Below are positions 10,138 through 17,740 of a stretch of 36,771 nucleotides of DNA, in pieces. The notes beneath the pieces are model-generated. The model saw nothing but the letters and a program-made list of their open reading frames with translations, was not told the origin of the DNA and made no database searches. Both the position numbers and the translations under genes were made by a program. The first letter of the stretch is position 1; each line of letters starts with the position of its first letter. Source of the DNA: Flavobacteriaceae bacterium (GTDB lineage Bacteria; Bacteroidota; Bacteroidia; Flavobacteriales; Flavobacteriaceae). The DNA is taken from assembly GCA_947379965.1 (NCBI GenBank), contig CANCPC010000014.1:1-36771 (forward strand), read 5' to 3'.

Positions 10138-11304
10138 ATGAAAAAAACAACATTACTTTATATCTTTCTATCTATCATTTCTATAGCTAGAGCACAACAA
10201 AATGTAATAACTACTGGAGTTCCCTTTTTATTAGTTGCTGCCGATGCAAGAGCTGCAGGTATGGCAGATCAAGGAGTTGCAACTTCATCTGACGCTTTCT
10301 CTCAACAATGGAATCCTGCAAAATATGCTTTCGCAATAGACAAACAAGGATTTTCGGTAAGCTATACTCCGTATTTAACAAATTTAGTCAATGACATTTC
10401 GCTTGGACAAATAAACTATTACAATAAATTGAACGAACGAAGTGCCTTTGCATCAAGTTTACGTTTTTTTGGTTTAGGTAGTATCGAACTTCGTCAAAAT
10501 TCAACTGATATTCCAACAATAGTTAACCCAAACGAATTAGCTTTAGACGGATCCTATTCCCTTAAATTAAGCGAAAAATTTTCTTTAGCAGTAGGTGCTA
10601 GATTTATCCGTTCTAATTTAAAAGTACCAACAGATATAGGTGATGCCTCTGCCGCTAGATCATTTGGCATTGATGTAGCAGGTTTTTATCAATCGGACGA
10701 AATAGCTTACGAAAATTTTAACGGAAGGTTTAGAGCAGGATTCAATATCCAGAACTTAGGTCCAAAAATTAGTTACGATAATTCCCAATACAACTCTAAT
10801 TTCTTACCTGCCAATTTAAAAATAGGTACAGGATTTGATTTTATTCTTGACGATTATAACAAATTAGGAGTTAGTGTAGAGTTTGCAAAACTTCTAGTTC
10901 CTACTCCACAAACAGTTAAAGATTTAAATAACGACGGAATAATTGACAGTAAAGATTACGCCATTATAAACTCGGATTACCAATCCATTGGCTGGCTACC
11001 TGGAGCCCTTCATTCCTTTAACGATGCTCCGGGCGGATTTAAAGAAGAATTGAAAGAGGTTACCTATTCACTAGGCGCAGAATACTTATATCAAGATTCA
11101 TTTGCCATGCGTTTAGGCTATTTCCATGAAAGCCCTGATAAAGGAGCTAGAAAATTCTTCTCTCTTGGTGCAGGATTCAAATACAATGTAGTAAAAGTAG
11201 ATCTTTCATATTTATTTTCTGCTTCTAATATTCATAATCCTTTAGAAAATACCTTGCGTTTTTCTTTAACATTCAATTTCGGAGATAAATATGAAGAATA
11301 TTAG
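10138..11304 (+). CDS. porV: Type IX secretion system outer membrane protein PorV (LptO)
   Basis: PorV is an outer membrane beta-barrel of the FadL-like family. It collects cargo from the SprA (Sov) translocon and delivers it to the PorU attachment complex. A signal peptide (KKTTLLYIFLSIISIARA) is followed by the characteristic start TGVPFLLVAADARAAGMADQ, then alternating beta strands to the terminal aromatic strand ending LRFSLTFNFGDKYEEY. The 388-aa length fits. An acidic loop DLNNDGIIDSKD at about residues 262-273 resembles a calcium-binding DxNxDGxIDxxD loop. It directly follows porU with its own apparent promoter and is closed by a strong hairpin. Confidence 0.96.
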   Translation: MKKTTLLYIFLSIISIARAQQNVITTGVPFLLVAADARAAGMADQGVATSSDAFSQQWNPAKYAFAIDKQGFSVSYTPYLTNLVNDISLGQINYYNKLNERSAFASSLRFFGLGSIELRQNSTDIPTIVNPNELALDGSYSLKLSEKFSLAVGARFIRSNLKVPTDIGDASAARSFGIDVAGFYQSDEIAYENFNGRFRAGFNIQNLGPKISYDNSQYNSNFLPANLKIGTGFDFILDDYNKLGVSVEFAKLLVPTPQTVKDLNNDGIIDSKDYAIINSDYQSIGWLPGALHSFNDAPGGFKEELKEVTYSLGAEYLYQDSFAMRLGYFHESPDKGARKFFSLGAGFKYNVVKVDLSYLFSASNIHNPLENTLRFSLTFNFGDKYEEY

Positions 11305-11315
11305 AAACAAATAAA

Positions 11316-11375
11316 TTATAACAACAAAAAATCCAAATTTCAAAGTATTGAGATTTGGATTTTTTGTTGTTATAA
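11316..11375 (+). terminator. porV terminator, 23-bp perfect inverted repeat
   Basis: Arms at 11316-11338 and 11353-11375 are perfectly complementary over 23 bp with a 14-nt loop. The right arm contains an internal run of six T. The position, 11 bp after the porV stop, suits a terminator, although the stem is unusually long for one. Confidence 0.7.
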
Positions 11376-11686
11376 ATTAATAAACTCTAATAATTATCAG
11401 CAGGCTCTTCGTTTTTAATCTTGTTATAAATTTCTACTTATCAAAAAATAATATAATACCATACCAATAATAAAACTAAAAAACTAATTCAATTCACTAC
11501 TGTGGGGATAGCATTTTTCGATTAAAAAATATTAAATTTAACAAAAACTCAATTTATAACTCAAAATGAACGTGTATTTAATTGAAAATACCTAGAAAAT
11601 AGACATTCTTTACGATTTGATAAAAAGTTATTGTAAAAAAAAAATCAAAAATTAGCTTTAATATTTTAATGCTTACTTGGAATGTC
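11376..11686. other. Gene-free interval between porV and pdhA
   Basis: About 310 bp of very AT-rich sequence with no supportable coding region on either strand. A short minus-strand reading (stop codon at 11387-11389) ends in NEEPADNY, but it is interrupted by stops and a frame change within 16 codons. It could be the decayed end of a small membrane protein or chance. Confidence 0.5.
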
Positions 11687-11694
11687 TTATTTTT
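11687..11694 (+). promoter_or_regulatory. -7 box of the pdhA-pdhC operon
   Basis: TATTTTTG matches TAnnTTTG and is followed by GCAGC, where transcription would begin. It leaves a leader of about 85 nt before the pdhA start. No clear -33 TTG was found at standard spacing. Confidence 0.55.
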
Positions 11695-11726
11695 GCAGCT
11701 TGTAAATTTAGGAGACAAAACTATTT

Positions 11727-11748
11727 TTACTAGCTTCGGCTAAAAATT
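11727..11748 (+). other. UUCG-capped hairpin in the pdhA leader
   Basis: TAGC-TTCG-GCTA (11731-11742) forms a short stem with a very stable UUCG tetraloop. Partial T/A pairing extends it outward after a small bulge. It lies in the predicted 5' leader of pdhA. It is too weak in its lower stem and lacks a clean U-tract, so it is not called a terminator. Confidence 0.35.
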
Positions 11749-11784
11749 GAAAAACTCAACAACACAAGCGATACAAAAAATAAG

Positions 11785-12783
11785 ATGAAAGAAGCAACAA
11801 AAGAGGTTTATTTGAAGTGGTATGAAGATATGCTACTTTGGAGAAAGTTTGAAGACAAACTTGCAGCATTGTACATTCAACAAAAAATTAGAGGTTTCCT
11901 CCACTTATACAATGGTCAAGAAGCAGTTTTGGCAGGAGCTTTACACGCTATGGACTTGACGAAAGACAAAATGATTACCGCATATAGAAATCACGTTCAG
12001 CCAATAGGAATGGGTGTAGATCCAAGAAGAATCATGGCAGAACTTATGGGAAAAGTAACTGGAACATCAAAAGGAATGGGTGGTTCTATGCACATTTTCT
12101 CAAAAGAACACCGTTTTTATGGCGGACACGGAATAGTAGGAGGTCAAATCCCTCTAGGAGCTGGATTAGCTTTTGCTGATAAATATTTTGAAACAGGCGG
12201 GGTAACAATGACCTATTTTGGCGATGGCGCATCTCGTCAAGGTTCTCTTCATGAAGCTTTTAACATGGCAATGCTTTGGAATCTTCCGGTAGTTTTTATC
12301 GTTGAGAACAATGGTTATGCAATGGGAACTTCTGTAGAAAGAACCGCAAATCATTCTGATATTTGGAAATTGGGTTTAGGTTACGAAATGCCTTGCGGAC
12401 CAGTTGACGGAATGAATCCGGTAAAAGTTGCCGAAGCAATGAGCGAAGCAATCGAAAGAGCAAGAAGTGGGGGCGGACCAACTTTCCTTGAAATGAAAAC
12501 GTATCGCTATAGAGGCCACTCTATGTCGGATGCACAATTATACCGCTCGAAAGAAGAAGTTGAAGAATACAAAAAAATTGATCCTATTACTCAAGTTTTA
12601 GACGTAATTAAAGATCAAAAATATGCTACGGAAGAAGAAATCGAAGCCATTGATCAAAAAGTAAAAGATTTAGTAGAAGAATGTGTGAAATTCGCTGAAG
12701 AATCTCCTTATCCTGAAACTCAACAATTATATGACGTAGTATACGAACAAGAAAACTATCCATTTACACCTCACAAACTATAA
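11785..12783 (+). CDS. pdhA: Pyruvate dehydrogenase E1 component, alpha subunit
   Basis: This is the thiamine-diphosphate-dependent E1 alpha subunit, which with E1 beta decarboxylates pyruvate and transfers the acetyl group to the lipoyl arm of E2. Diagnostic segments are YNGQEAVLAGALHAM, TAYRNHVQPIGMG, GKVTGTSKGMGGSMHIF, GHGIVGGQIPLGAGLAFA and the ThDP/Mg motif GDGASRQGSLHEAFNMA followed by VENNGYAMGTS. The 332-aa length is typical of the alpha2beta2-type E1 alpha. pdhC follows 7 bp after the stop, so the two are co-transcribed. The E1 beta gene (pdhB) is not in this window and must be elsewhere. Confidence 0.96.
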   Translation: MKEATKEVYLKWYEDMLLWRKFEDKLAALYIQQKIRGFLHLYNGQEAVLAGALHAMDLTKDKMITAYRNHVQPIGMGVDPRRIMAELMGKVTGTSKGMGGSMHIFSKEHRFYGGHGIVGGQIPLGAGLAFADKYFETGGVTMTYFGDGASRQGSLHEAFNMAMLWNLPVVFIVENNGYAMGTSVERTANHSDIWKLGLGYEMPCGPVDGMNPVKVAEAMSEAIERARSGGGPTFLEMKTYRYRGHSMSDAQLYRSKEEVEEYKKIDPITQVLDVIKDQKYATEEEIEAIDQKVKDLVEECVKFAEESPYPETQQLYDVVYEQENYPFTPHKL

Positions 12784-12790
12784 ATAGAAT

Positions 12791-14419
12791 ATGGCAACAA
12801 TTATAACAATGCCTCGCTTAAGCGATACTATGACTGAAGGGACGGTAGCGACTTGGTTAAAAAAAGTAGGCGACAAAATCAGCGAAGGCGATATGCTTGC
12901 AGAAATTGAAACTGATAAAGCAACTATGGAATTTGAGTCTTTCAACGAAGGAACACTTTTACATATTGGTATTCAAGCCGGAGAAACTGCACCAATTGAC
13001 TCTCTCCTTGCTATTATTGGAAAAGAAGGTGAAGATATATCTGCATTAATTGCAAGTGACGCAACAGCTGCTCCTGTAAAAGAAGAAGCTCCTGCTCCAA
13101 TTTCAGAAAATCAGAAATCAGAAATCAAAAATCAAAAATCAGAAATCCCTTCTGGCGTTATTGTAGTTACCATGCCTCGATTAAGCGACACAATGACAGA
13201 AGGAACTGTTGCAACTTGGTTGAAAAAAGTAGGAGATAAAGTATCCGAAGGGGATATGCTTGCCGAAATAGAAACTGATAAAGCTACAATGGAATTCGAG
13301 TCTTTCAACGAAGGAACTTTATTATACATTGGAATTGAAGCAGGTCAATCTGCTCCAATCGACAGTTTATTAGCTATCATCGGACCAGCAGGTACAGATG
13401 TTAGCGACCTAGCAAAAAATTATAATGCCGGAGCAACTCCTGCCGCTGTAGCAATCGAAGAAGCAAAATCATCACCAGTTGCACAAGCTGCACCAGTTGT
13501 TCAAGAAGCTTCTACAGACGGACACAGAATTTTGGCATCCCCATTGGCAAAGAAAATTGCTAGCGAAAAAGGAATTCAATTAAATCAAGTTAAAGGTTCT
13601 GGAGAAAACGGACGTATCACTAAAAGTGATGTTGAAAACTTCACACCACAAGCTGCTCCTGCACCAGTTGCCGCAAATGCTGCTCCTGCAAAAGCAGAAA
13701 ATACTGCCACTGCAAAACCTTATGTTCCTGCAGGACAAATTGCAACCGAAGAAATCAAAAATTCGCAAATGCGTAAAATCATTGCAAAACGTTTATCAGA
13801 ATCATTGTTTACCGCACCACATTACAACTTAGTAATCGAGGTAACTATGGACGAAGCAATGAAATCAAGGGCAATTATCAACAGCGTTCCAGATACAAAA
13901 GTATCTTTTAACGATATGGTGATAAAAGCTTCGGCATTGGCTTTGAAAAAACATCCAAAAATCAATTCACAATGGTCAGCTGATGCAATTACCATCAACT
14001 ATCACGTAAATATTGGTGTTGCCGTTGCTGTTGAAGACGGATTAGTTGTTCCTGTATTACCATTTACGGATGGAATGAGTTTATCTCAAATTGGAACTAG
14101 CGTAAGAGATCTTGCTGGAAGAGCCAAAAATAAAAAATTATTACCATCAGAAATGGAGGGAAGTACATTTACTATTTCTAACCTTGGAATGTTTGGTATT
14201 ACTGAATTCAACTCTATCATCAACCAACCGAATTCTGCCATCCTTTCAGTAGGAGCGATTGTGGAAAAACCAGTAGTAAAAAATGGACAAATTGTAGTTG
14301 GAAACACAATGATGTTATCTCTAGCTTGCGATCATAGAACTATTGATGGTGCAACCGGAGCACAGTTCTTGCAAACTTTGAAACAATATATCGAAAACCC
14401 AGTGACTATGCTAGCGTAA
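12791..14419 (+). CDS. pdhC: Pyruvate dehydrogenase E2, dihydrolipoamide acetyltransferase
   Basis: This is the E2 core enzyme that carries acetyl groups on lipoyl lysines and transfers them to CoA. There are two nearly identical lipoyl domains (residues 1-80 and 123-200) with lipoylated lysines predicted at K43 and K164 in ETDKATMEF. Next come an alanine/proline-rich linker, the E3/E1-binding domain (ILASPLAKKIASEKGI ... GSGENGRITKSDV, about residues 242-278) and the catalytic domain ending in the DHRTIDG active-site motif. The linker between the lipoyl domains is encoded by a heptanucleotide tandem repeat (13109-13147). The lipoyl duplication is also evident in the DNA. Terminator at 14441. 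Confidence 0.96.
   Translation: MATIITMPRLSDTMTEGTVATWLKKVGDKISEGDMLAEIETDKATMEFESFNEGTLLHIGIQAGETAPIDSLLAIIGKEGEDISALIASDATAAPVKEEAPAPISENQKSEIKNQKSEIPSGVIVVTMPRLSDTMTEGTVATWLKKVGDKVSEGDMLAEIETDKATMEFESFNEGTLLYIGIEAGQSAPIDSLLAIIGPAGTDVSDLAKNYNAGATPAAVAIEEAKSSPVAQAAPVVQEASTDGHRILASPLAKKIASEKGIQLNQVKGSGENGRITKSDVENFTPQAAPAPVAANAAPAKAENTATAKPYVPAGQIATEEIKNSQMRKIIAKRLSESLFTAPHYNLVIEVTMDEAMKSRAIINSVPDTKVSFNDMVIKASALALKKHPKINSQWSADAITINYHVNIGVAVAVEDGLVVPVLPFTDGMSLSQIGTSVRDLAGRAKNKKLLPSEMEGSTFTISNLGMFGITEFNSIINQPNSAILSVGAIVEKPVVKNGQIVVGNTMMLSLACDHRTIDGATGAQFLQTLKQYIENPVTMLA
13109..13147 (+). repeat. Heptanucleotide tandem repeat inside pdhC
   Basis: Five copies of AATCARA plus a partial AATC run without interruption. 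The unit is 7 bp, so three units equal seven codons. This creates the residue repeat NQKSEIK/NQKSEIP in the linker between the two lipoyl domains. Gain or loss of a single unit would shift the reading frame. Confidence 0.85.
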
Positions 14420-14440
14420 TAGTTCGTTTGATTATATATG

Positions 14441-14474
14441 AAATCCCGTTTTAGAAATAGAACGGGATTTTTGT
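14441..14474 (+). terminator. Terminator of pdhA-pdhC operon
   Basis: The perfect 10-bp stem AAATCCCGTT/AACGGGATTT encloses a 10-nt loop and ends in a T-run. It lies 21 bp after the pdhC stop. Confidence 0.85.
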
Positions 14475-14520
14475 TATATATACTTAAAATCATTATTTTT
14501 AAAATCTAATTGGAAAGAAA

Positions 14521-15774
14521 ATGAAACCAACCATTACGATTATAGGCGCAGGAATATCAGGTTTAACAGCCGCTGTATATTTATGTCAAAAAGGATATAA
14601 CGTTCAAATTATTGAAGCAAGTGATCGTGCTGGTGGAAGAATCAAAACCGATATAATTGATGGATTTCGGCTAGATAGAGGTTTTCAGGTTTTATTGACA
14701 GAATATCCAGAAGCCAAAGCTTTATTAGATTATAAAAAATTAAAATTAAAACGATTCCTCCCAGGTGCAACAGTTCTTTATGATGACGGACAATTTGAAA
14801 TTGCCGATCCGTTTAGACGTCCAACTGCCCTATTTGCAACATTATTTGCGCCCGTTGGAACGCTGAAAGATAAAATAAACACCTTTTTTTTAAAAAATAA
14901 ATTAGTTAAAATCACTATTCCTAATCTATTTAAACAACCTGAAGTCGATACTATTTCTCAACTAAAAAAATATGGTTTCAGCCAAAAAATGATAAATCGT
15001 TTTTACAAACCTTTCTTTTCAGGTATTTTTCTAGAAAACGATTTAAAAACATCCAGTAATATGTTTGATTTTATAATGAAAATGTTTTCGGAGGGCGATG
15101 CAGCAATTCCAGAATTGGGTATGGAAGAAATACCGAAACAGTTGGTCGAAATGCTTCCTAAAAATTCAATCCAATACAATTTAAAAGTTAACACAATCGA
15201 AAATAAAAAAATCATTTACGAAAACGGGCAAGAAATAAAAACTGACATAGTGATTATTGCTACAGAGGCAATCGGGCTTGCAAGTGCTTATATTTCGAAA
15301 GAAAAACAAAGCTTTCATCAAGTGACCAATGTCTATTTTCAAGCCAAAATTGCGCCAACCGAAAAGGCAGTTGTCGTCTTAAATGCTTCGACTGATAAAA
15401 AATGGGTTAACAATTTGACGGTAATGTCTAATGTTTCGAATAAATATGCACCAACAGGAAAAGTATTAATTGCCGTTTCCTACAACGGAATTCCAACAAT
15501 TGATGACGCAACTTTGTCCGAAAATATGAAAACTGAGCTAAAAAAAGGATACGGAAACCAAGTCGATGATTGGAAAATGATAAAAACATATCGCATTAAT
15601 TATGCTTTGCCCAATCAAGAAAAGGTGACGAATGAAGTCTCAAATTCGGAAATAAAAATCAATGAAAATCTTTTTATTTGTGGGGATCATTTAATGAATG
15701 GCTCTATAAATGCAGCCATGAAATCAGGACGCCTGGTTGCAGAATTGATTGAAAAAAATTCAACAAATAATTAA
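14521..15774 (+). CDS. FAD-dependent oxidoreductase (amine oxidase/phytoene desaturase-like)
   Basis: This is a flavoprotein of the NAD(P)/FAD-dependent amine oxidase superfamily. The N-terminus holds a Rossmann dinucleotide fold with GAGISGLTAAVYLCQKG, the acidic ribose-binding position IIEASDRAGGRI and the DGFRLDRGFQVLLTEYPEA segment. The C-terminus has the second FAD contact NLFICGDHLMNGSINAAMKSG. At 417 aa it fits the family. The substrate is not evident; relatives act on carotenoids, porphyrins or amines. It has no signal peptide, and no pathway genes are adjacent. Its stop codon overlaps that of the convergent glycosyltransferase gene by 4 bp, leaving no room for an intergenic terminator. 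Confidence 0.85.
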   Translation: MKPTITIIGAGISGLTAAVYLCQKGYNVQIIEASDRAGGRIKTDIIDGFRLDRGFQVLLTEYPEAKALLDYKKLKLKRFLPGATVLYDDGQFEIADPFRRPTALFATLFAPVGTLKDKINTFFLKNKLVKITIPNLFKQPEVDTISQLKKYGFSQKMINRFYKPFFSGIFLENDLKTSSNMFDFIMKMFSEGDAAIPELGMEEIPKQLVEMLPKNSIQYNLKVNTIENKKIIYENGQEIKTDIVIIATEAIGLASAYISKEKQSFHQVTNVYFQAKIAPTEKAVVVLNASTDKKWVNNLTVMSNVSNKYAPTGKVLIAVSYNGIPTIDDATLSENMKTELKKGYGNQVDDWKMIKTYRINYALPNQEKVTNEVSNSEIKINENLFICGDHLMNGSINAAMKSGRLVAELIEKNSTNN

Positions 15775-17015
15775 ATATTCTTATTCTTCTCTTCAATCCA
15801 GCGTGACATATATTTTGTGCTTGTCAAAGTGTGATGCTGCAATAGTGTTCCCATAAAATTGTCTAATCGATGTTGTTTTAAATGGGTTTGTATTGTTAAA
15901 ATATGAGTTATTAAATTCTCTTCAAACATTGATTTCAAATAGCGTTTTTCTATAATTCGAAAACCATTTTCTTGGGCTTTAAGCCAAAGCGTTTTATCTT
16001 GATATAATTCTACTGCTTTATCAGCAAAAGTCTGCGATTCGTCAGCAATAAAACCATTCCACGGCAAATCACCAGACATCGATTCGGCACCAATAGTTGT
16101 TGTAACACTTGGCGTTCCGCATTGCATAGCTTCTACTAGTTTTCCTTTTATTCCTGCGCCGAAACGCAAAGGGGCTAAAACAACACGAGAATTTCGAACG
16201 ACTTCTTGAGCATCATTGGCACGACCCATAATATAGAAACCTTCTAAGGGTTTATGCAATTGCAATACTTTCTGACTTGGATATGCACCGAAAATTTGCA
16301 AAACAGCTTCCGGCAATTGCTGCCTAATTAGTGGCCAAATCGTTTCTTTTAAATATTGAACGGCGTTCCAATTGGGTTCATGAAGAAAATTTCCAATGAA
16401 AACAAAGTTCTTGCGTTCTTCTAATAAAGGCAGATTTTGAATAGTTGAATCGTCAATTGGTTCTAATAATAATGGCAAATAATACAATAATTGGCTATCA
16501 ATTTTGAAAACAGATTGCAACAATTCTATTTCAAATTCTGAAATCATAAACGAAATATCGCACCGTAAAATACTGGCAATTTCTCGTTTGGCAACATCTT
16601 CTACCAACAAATCGTCAGTGGTAAATTGACGATTATCTTTGAATGCTTTTTGGCGCGCCAAGCGCAAACAATGTAAATCTTCGGTATCTAATAAACGTAA
16701 TGCATCTGGGCAATTTTCAGCAACACGCCAGCCATATTGTTCTTCCATCATAAAACGATCAAACAACACAATTGACGGATTTAATTCTTTGACAAACACA
16801 TCAAAACTAGAACAATTTAAAGTAATCGACTTTTTGGCTACAGCCAAAGATTCCAAATCAATCCTATAATCACTATCCGAAGCAGAACTGGCAAAAGTCA
16901 CCTCGAAACCTTGTTCCTTAAAAATAGAAATCAATTGAACCATCCTTCCTCCTGCCGCGGAAGAATTTGGTTCTGGCCAAACAAATCCAAGAATTAAAAC
17001 ACGCTGATTCGCCAT
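15771..17015 (-). CDS. Glycosyltransferase, GT4-like
   Basis: This is a GT-B fold glycosyltransferase. The N-terminal domain starts RVLILGFVWPEPNSSAAGGR, with the glycine-rich acceptor-side loop of GT4 enzymes. The C-terminal nucleotide-sugar domain includes FVFIGNFLHEPNWNAVQYL, LQIFGAYPSQ, and the donor-binding stretch VVLAPLRFGAGIKGKLVEAM followed by GTPSVTTTIGAESM. The 414-aa length is standard. There is no signal peptide or membrane anchor, so it should be cytoplasmic. Acceptor and product are unknown; no polysaccharide cluster surrounds it. It converges on and overlaps the FAD oxidoreductase gene and is divergent from miaE. Confidence 0.85.
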   Translation of the reverse strand: MANQRVLILGFVWPEPNSSAAGGRMVQLISIFKEQGFEVTFASSASDSDYRIDLESLAVAKKSITLNCSSFDVFVKELNPSIVLFDRFMMEEQYGWRVAENCPDALRLLDTEDLHCLRLARQKAFKDNRQFTTDDLLVEDVAKREIASILRCDISFMISEFEIELLQSVFKIDSQLLYYLPLLLEPIDDSTIQNLPLLEERKNFVFIGNFLHEPNWNAVQYLKETIWPLIRQQLPEAVLQIFGAYPSQKVLQLHKPLEGFYIMGRANDAQEVVRNSRVVLAPLRFGAGIKGKLVEAMQCGTPSVTTTIGAESMSGDLPWNGFIADESQTFADKAVELYQDKTLWLKAQENGFRIIEKRYLKSMFEENLITHILTIQTHLKQHRLDNFMGTLLQHHTLTSTKYMSRWIEEKNKNI

Positions 17016-17126
17016 AATAAAACTACTTATTTAAGATGCAAAATAAAGAAAATAAACCGCAAATCAATCCATACAACAACAAATAAAAGATGTATTTTTA
17101 CAATTCAATCTCCATAAATAAAAAAA

Positions 17127-17708
17127 ATGTTAGGATTAAAATTAGCCACCGACCCAAAATGGGTAAATATCGTTGAATCGAACATCGAAGAAATCTTGAC
17201 CGATCATGCTTGGTGCGAACAAAAAGCAGCAACAAATATCATTACAATCATCACTTATAATTCGGAACACGTAGATTTAGTTACCGATTTATTAGAAATC
17301 GCAAAGGAAGAAATCGAACATTTCCAAATGGTTCACAATATCATCAAAGAACGTGGATTGACTTTGGGAAGAGAAAGAAAAGACCATTATGTAAATGAAC
17401 TTTTTAAGTTTTTGAAAAAAGACGGAAGCCGAAACGATGCTTTTGTAGACCGATTACTTTTCTCAGCAATGATTGAAGCCCGAAGTTGCGAAAGATTTAA
17501 AGTTTTATCCCAAAACATTGAAGACAAAGAATTGGCAGCATTTTACAAAGAATTAATGATAAGTGAAGCCGGGCATTATACCACCTTTTTGCGTTTCGCT
17601 AAAAAATATTCAGAGAAAGTAAATGTTGACAAACGTTGGCAAGAATGGATTGATTTTGAAGGCGAATTAATCACCAACTACGGAAAAAAAGAAACCGTTC
17701 ACGGCTAA
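17127..17708 (+). CDS. miaE: tRNA-(ms2io6A)-hydroxylase-like diiron protein
   Basis: MiaE is a ferritin-like, non-haem diiron monooxygenase that hydroxylates the isopentenyl chain of 2-methylthio-N6-isopentenyladenosine at tRNA position 37. The 193-aa protein starts LGLKLATDPKWVNIVESN, as in the family. It shows the expected ligand pattern: E31, the E62-x-x-H65 pair in KEEIEHF, E117 in MIEARSCERF, and the E147-x-x-H150 pair in SEAGHY. It is alone between a divergent glycosyltransferase gene and a convergent hexosaminidase gene. Only 32 bp separate its stop from that of the GH20 gene and no clear terminator is visible there. Confidence 0.9.
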   Translation: MLGLKLATDPKWVNIVESNIEEILTDHAWCEQKAATNIITIITYNSEHVDLVTDLLEIAKEEIEHFQMVHNIIKERGLTLGRERKDHYVNELFKFLKKDGSRNDAFVDRLLFSAMIEARSCERFKVLSQNIEDKELAAFYKELMISEAGHYTTFLRFAKKYSEKVNVDKRWQEWIDFEGELITNYGKKETVHG

Positions 17709-17740
17709 TAAAATACTAATTTATCATACATTCCTTTCCA

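Noticed and set aside
3030-11304. Possibility that murF-gldJ-porU-porV is a novel gene cluster.
   Set aside because: This is the normal neighbourhood of these genes in gliding flavobacteria as far as I know.
11387-11462. Minus-strand reading ending in NEEPADNY, possibly joined by a frameshift to a hydrophobic segment MVLYYFLISR.
   Set aside because: Only 16 and 12 codons respectively, with stops upstream in all frames; too short to call a pseudogene.
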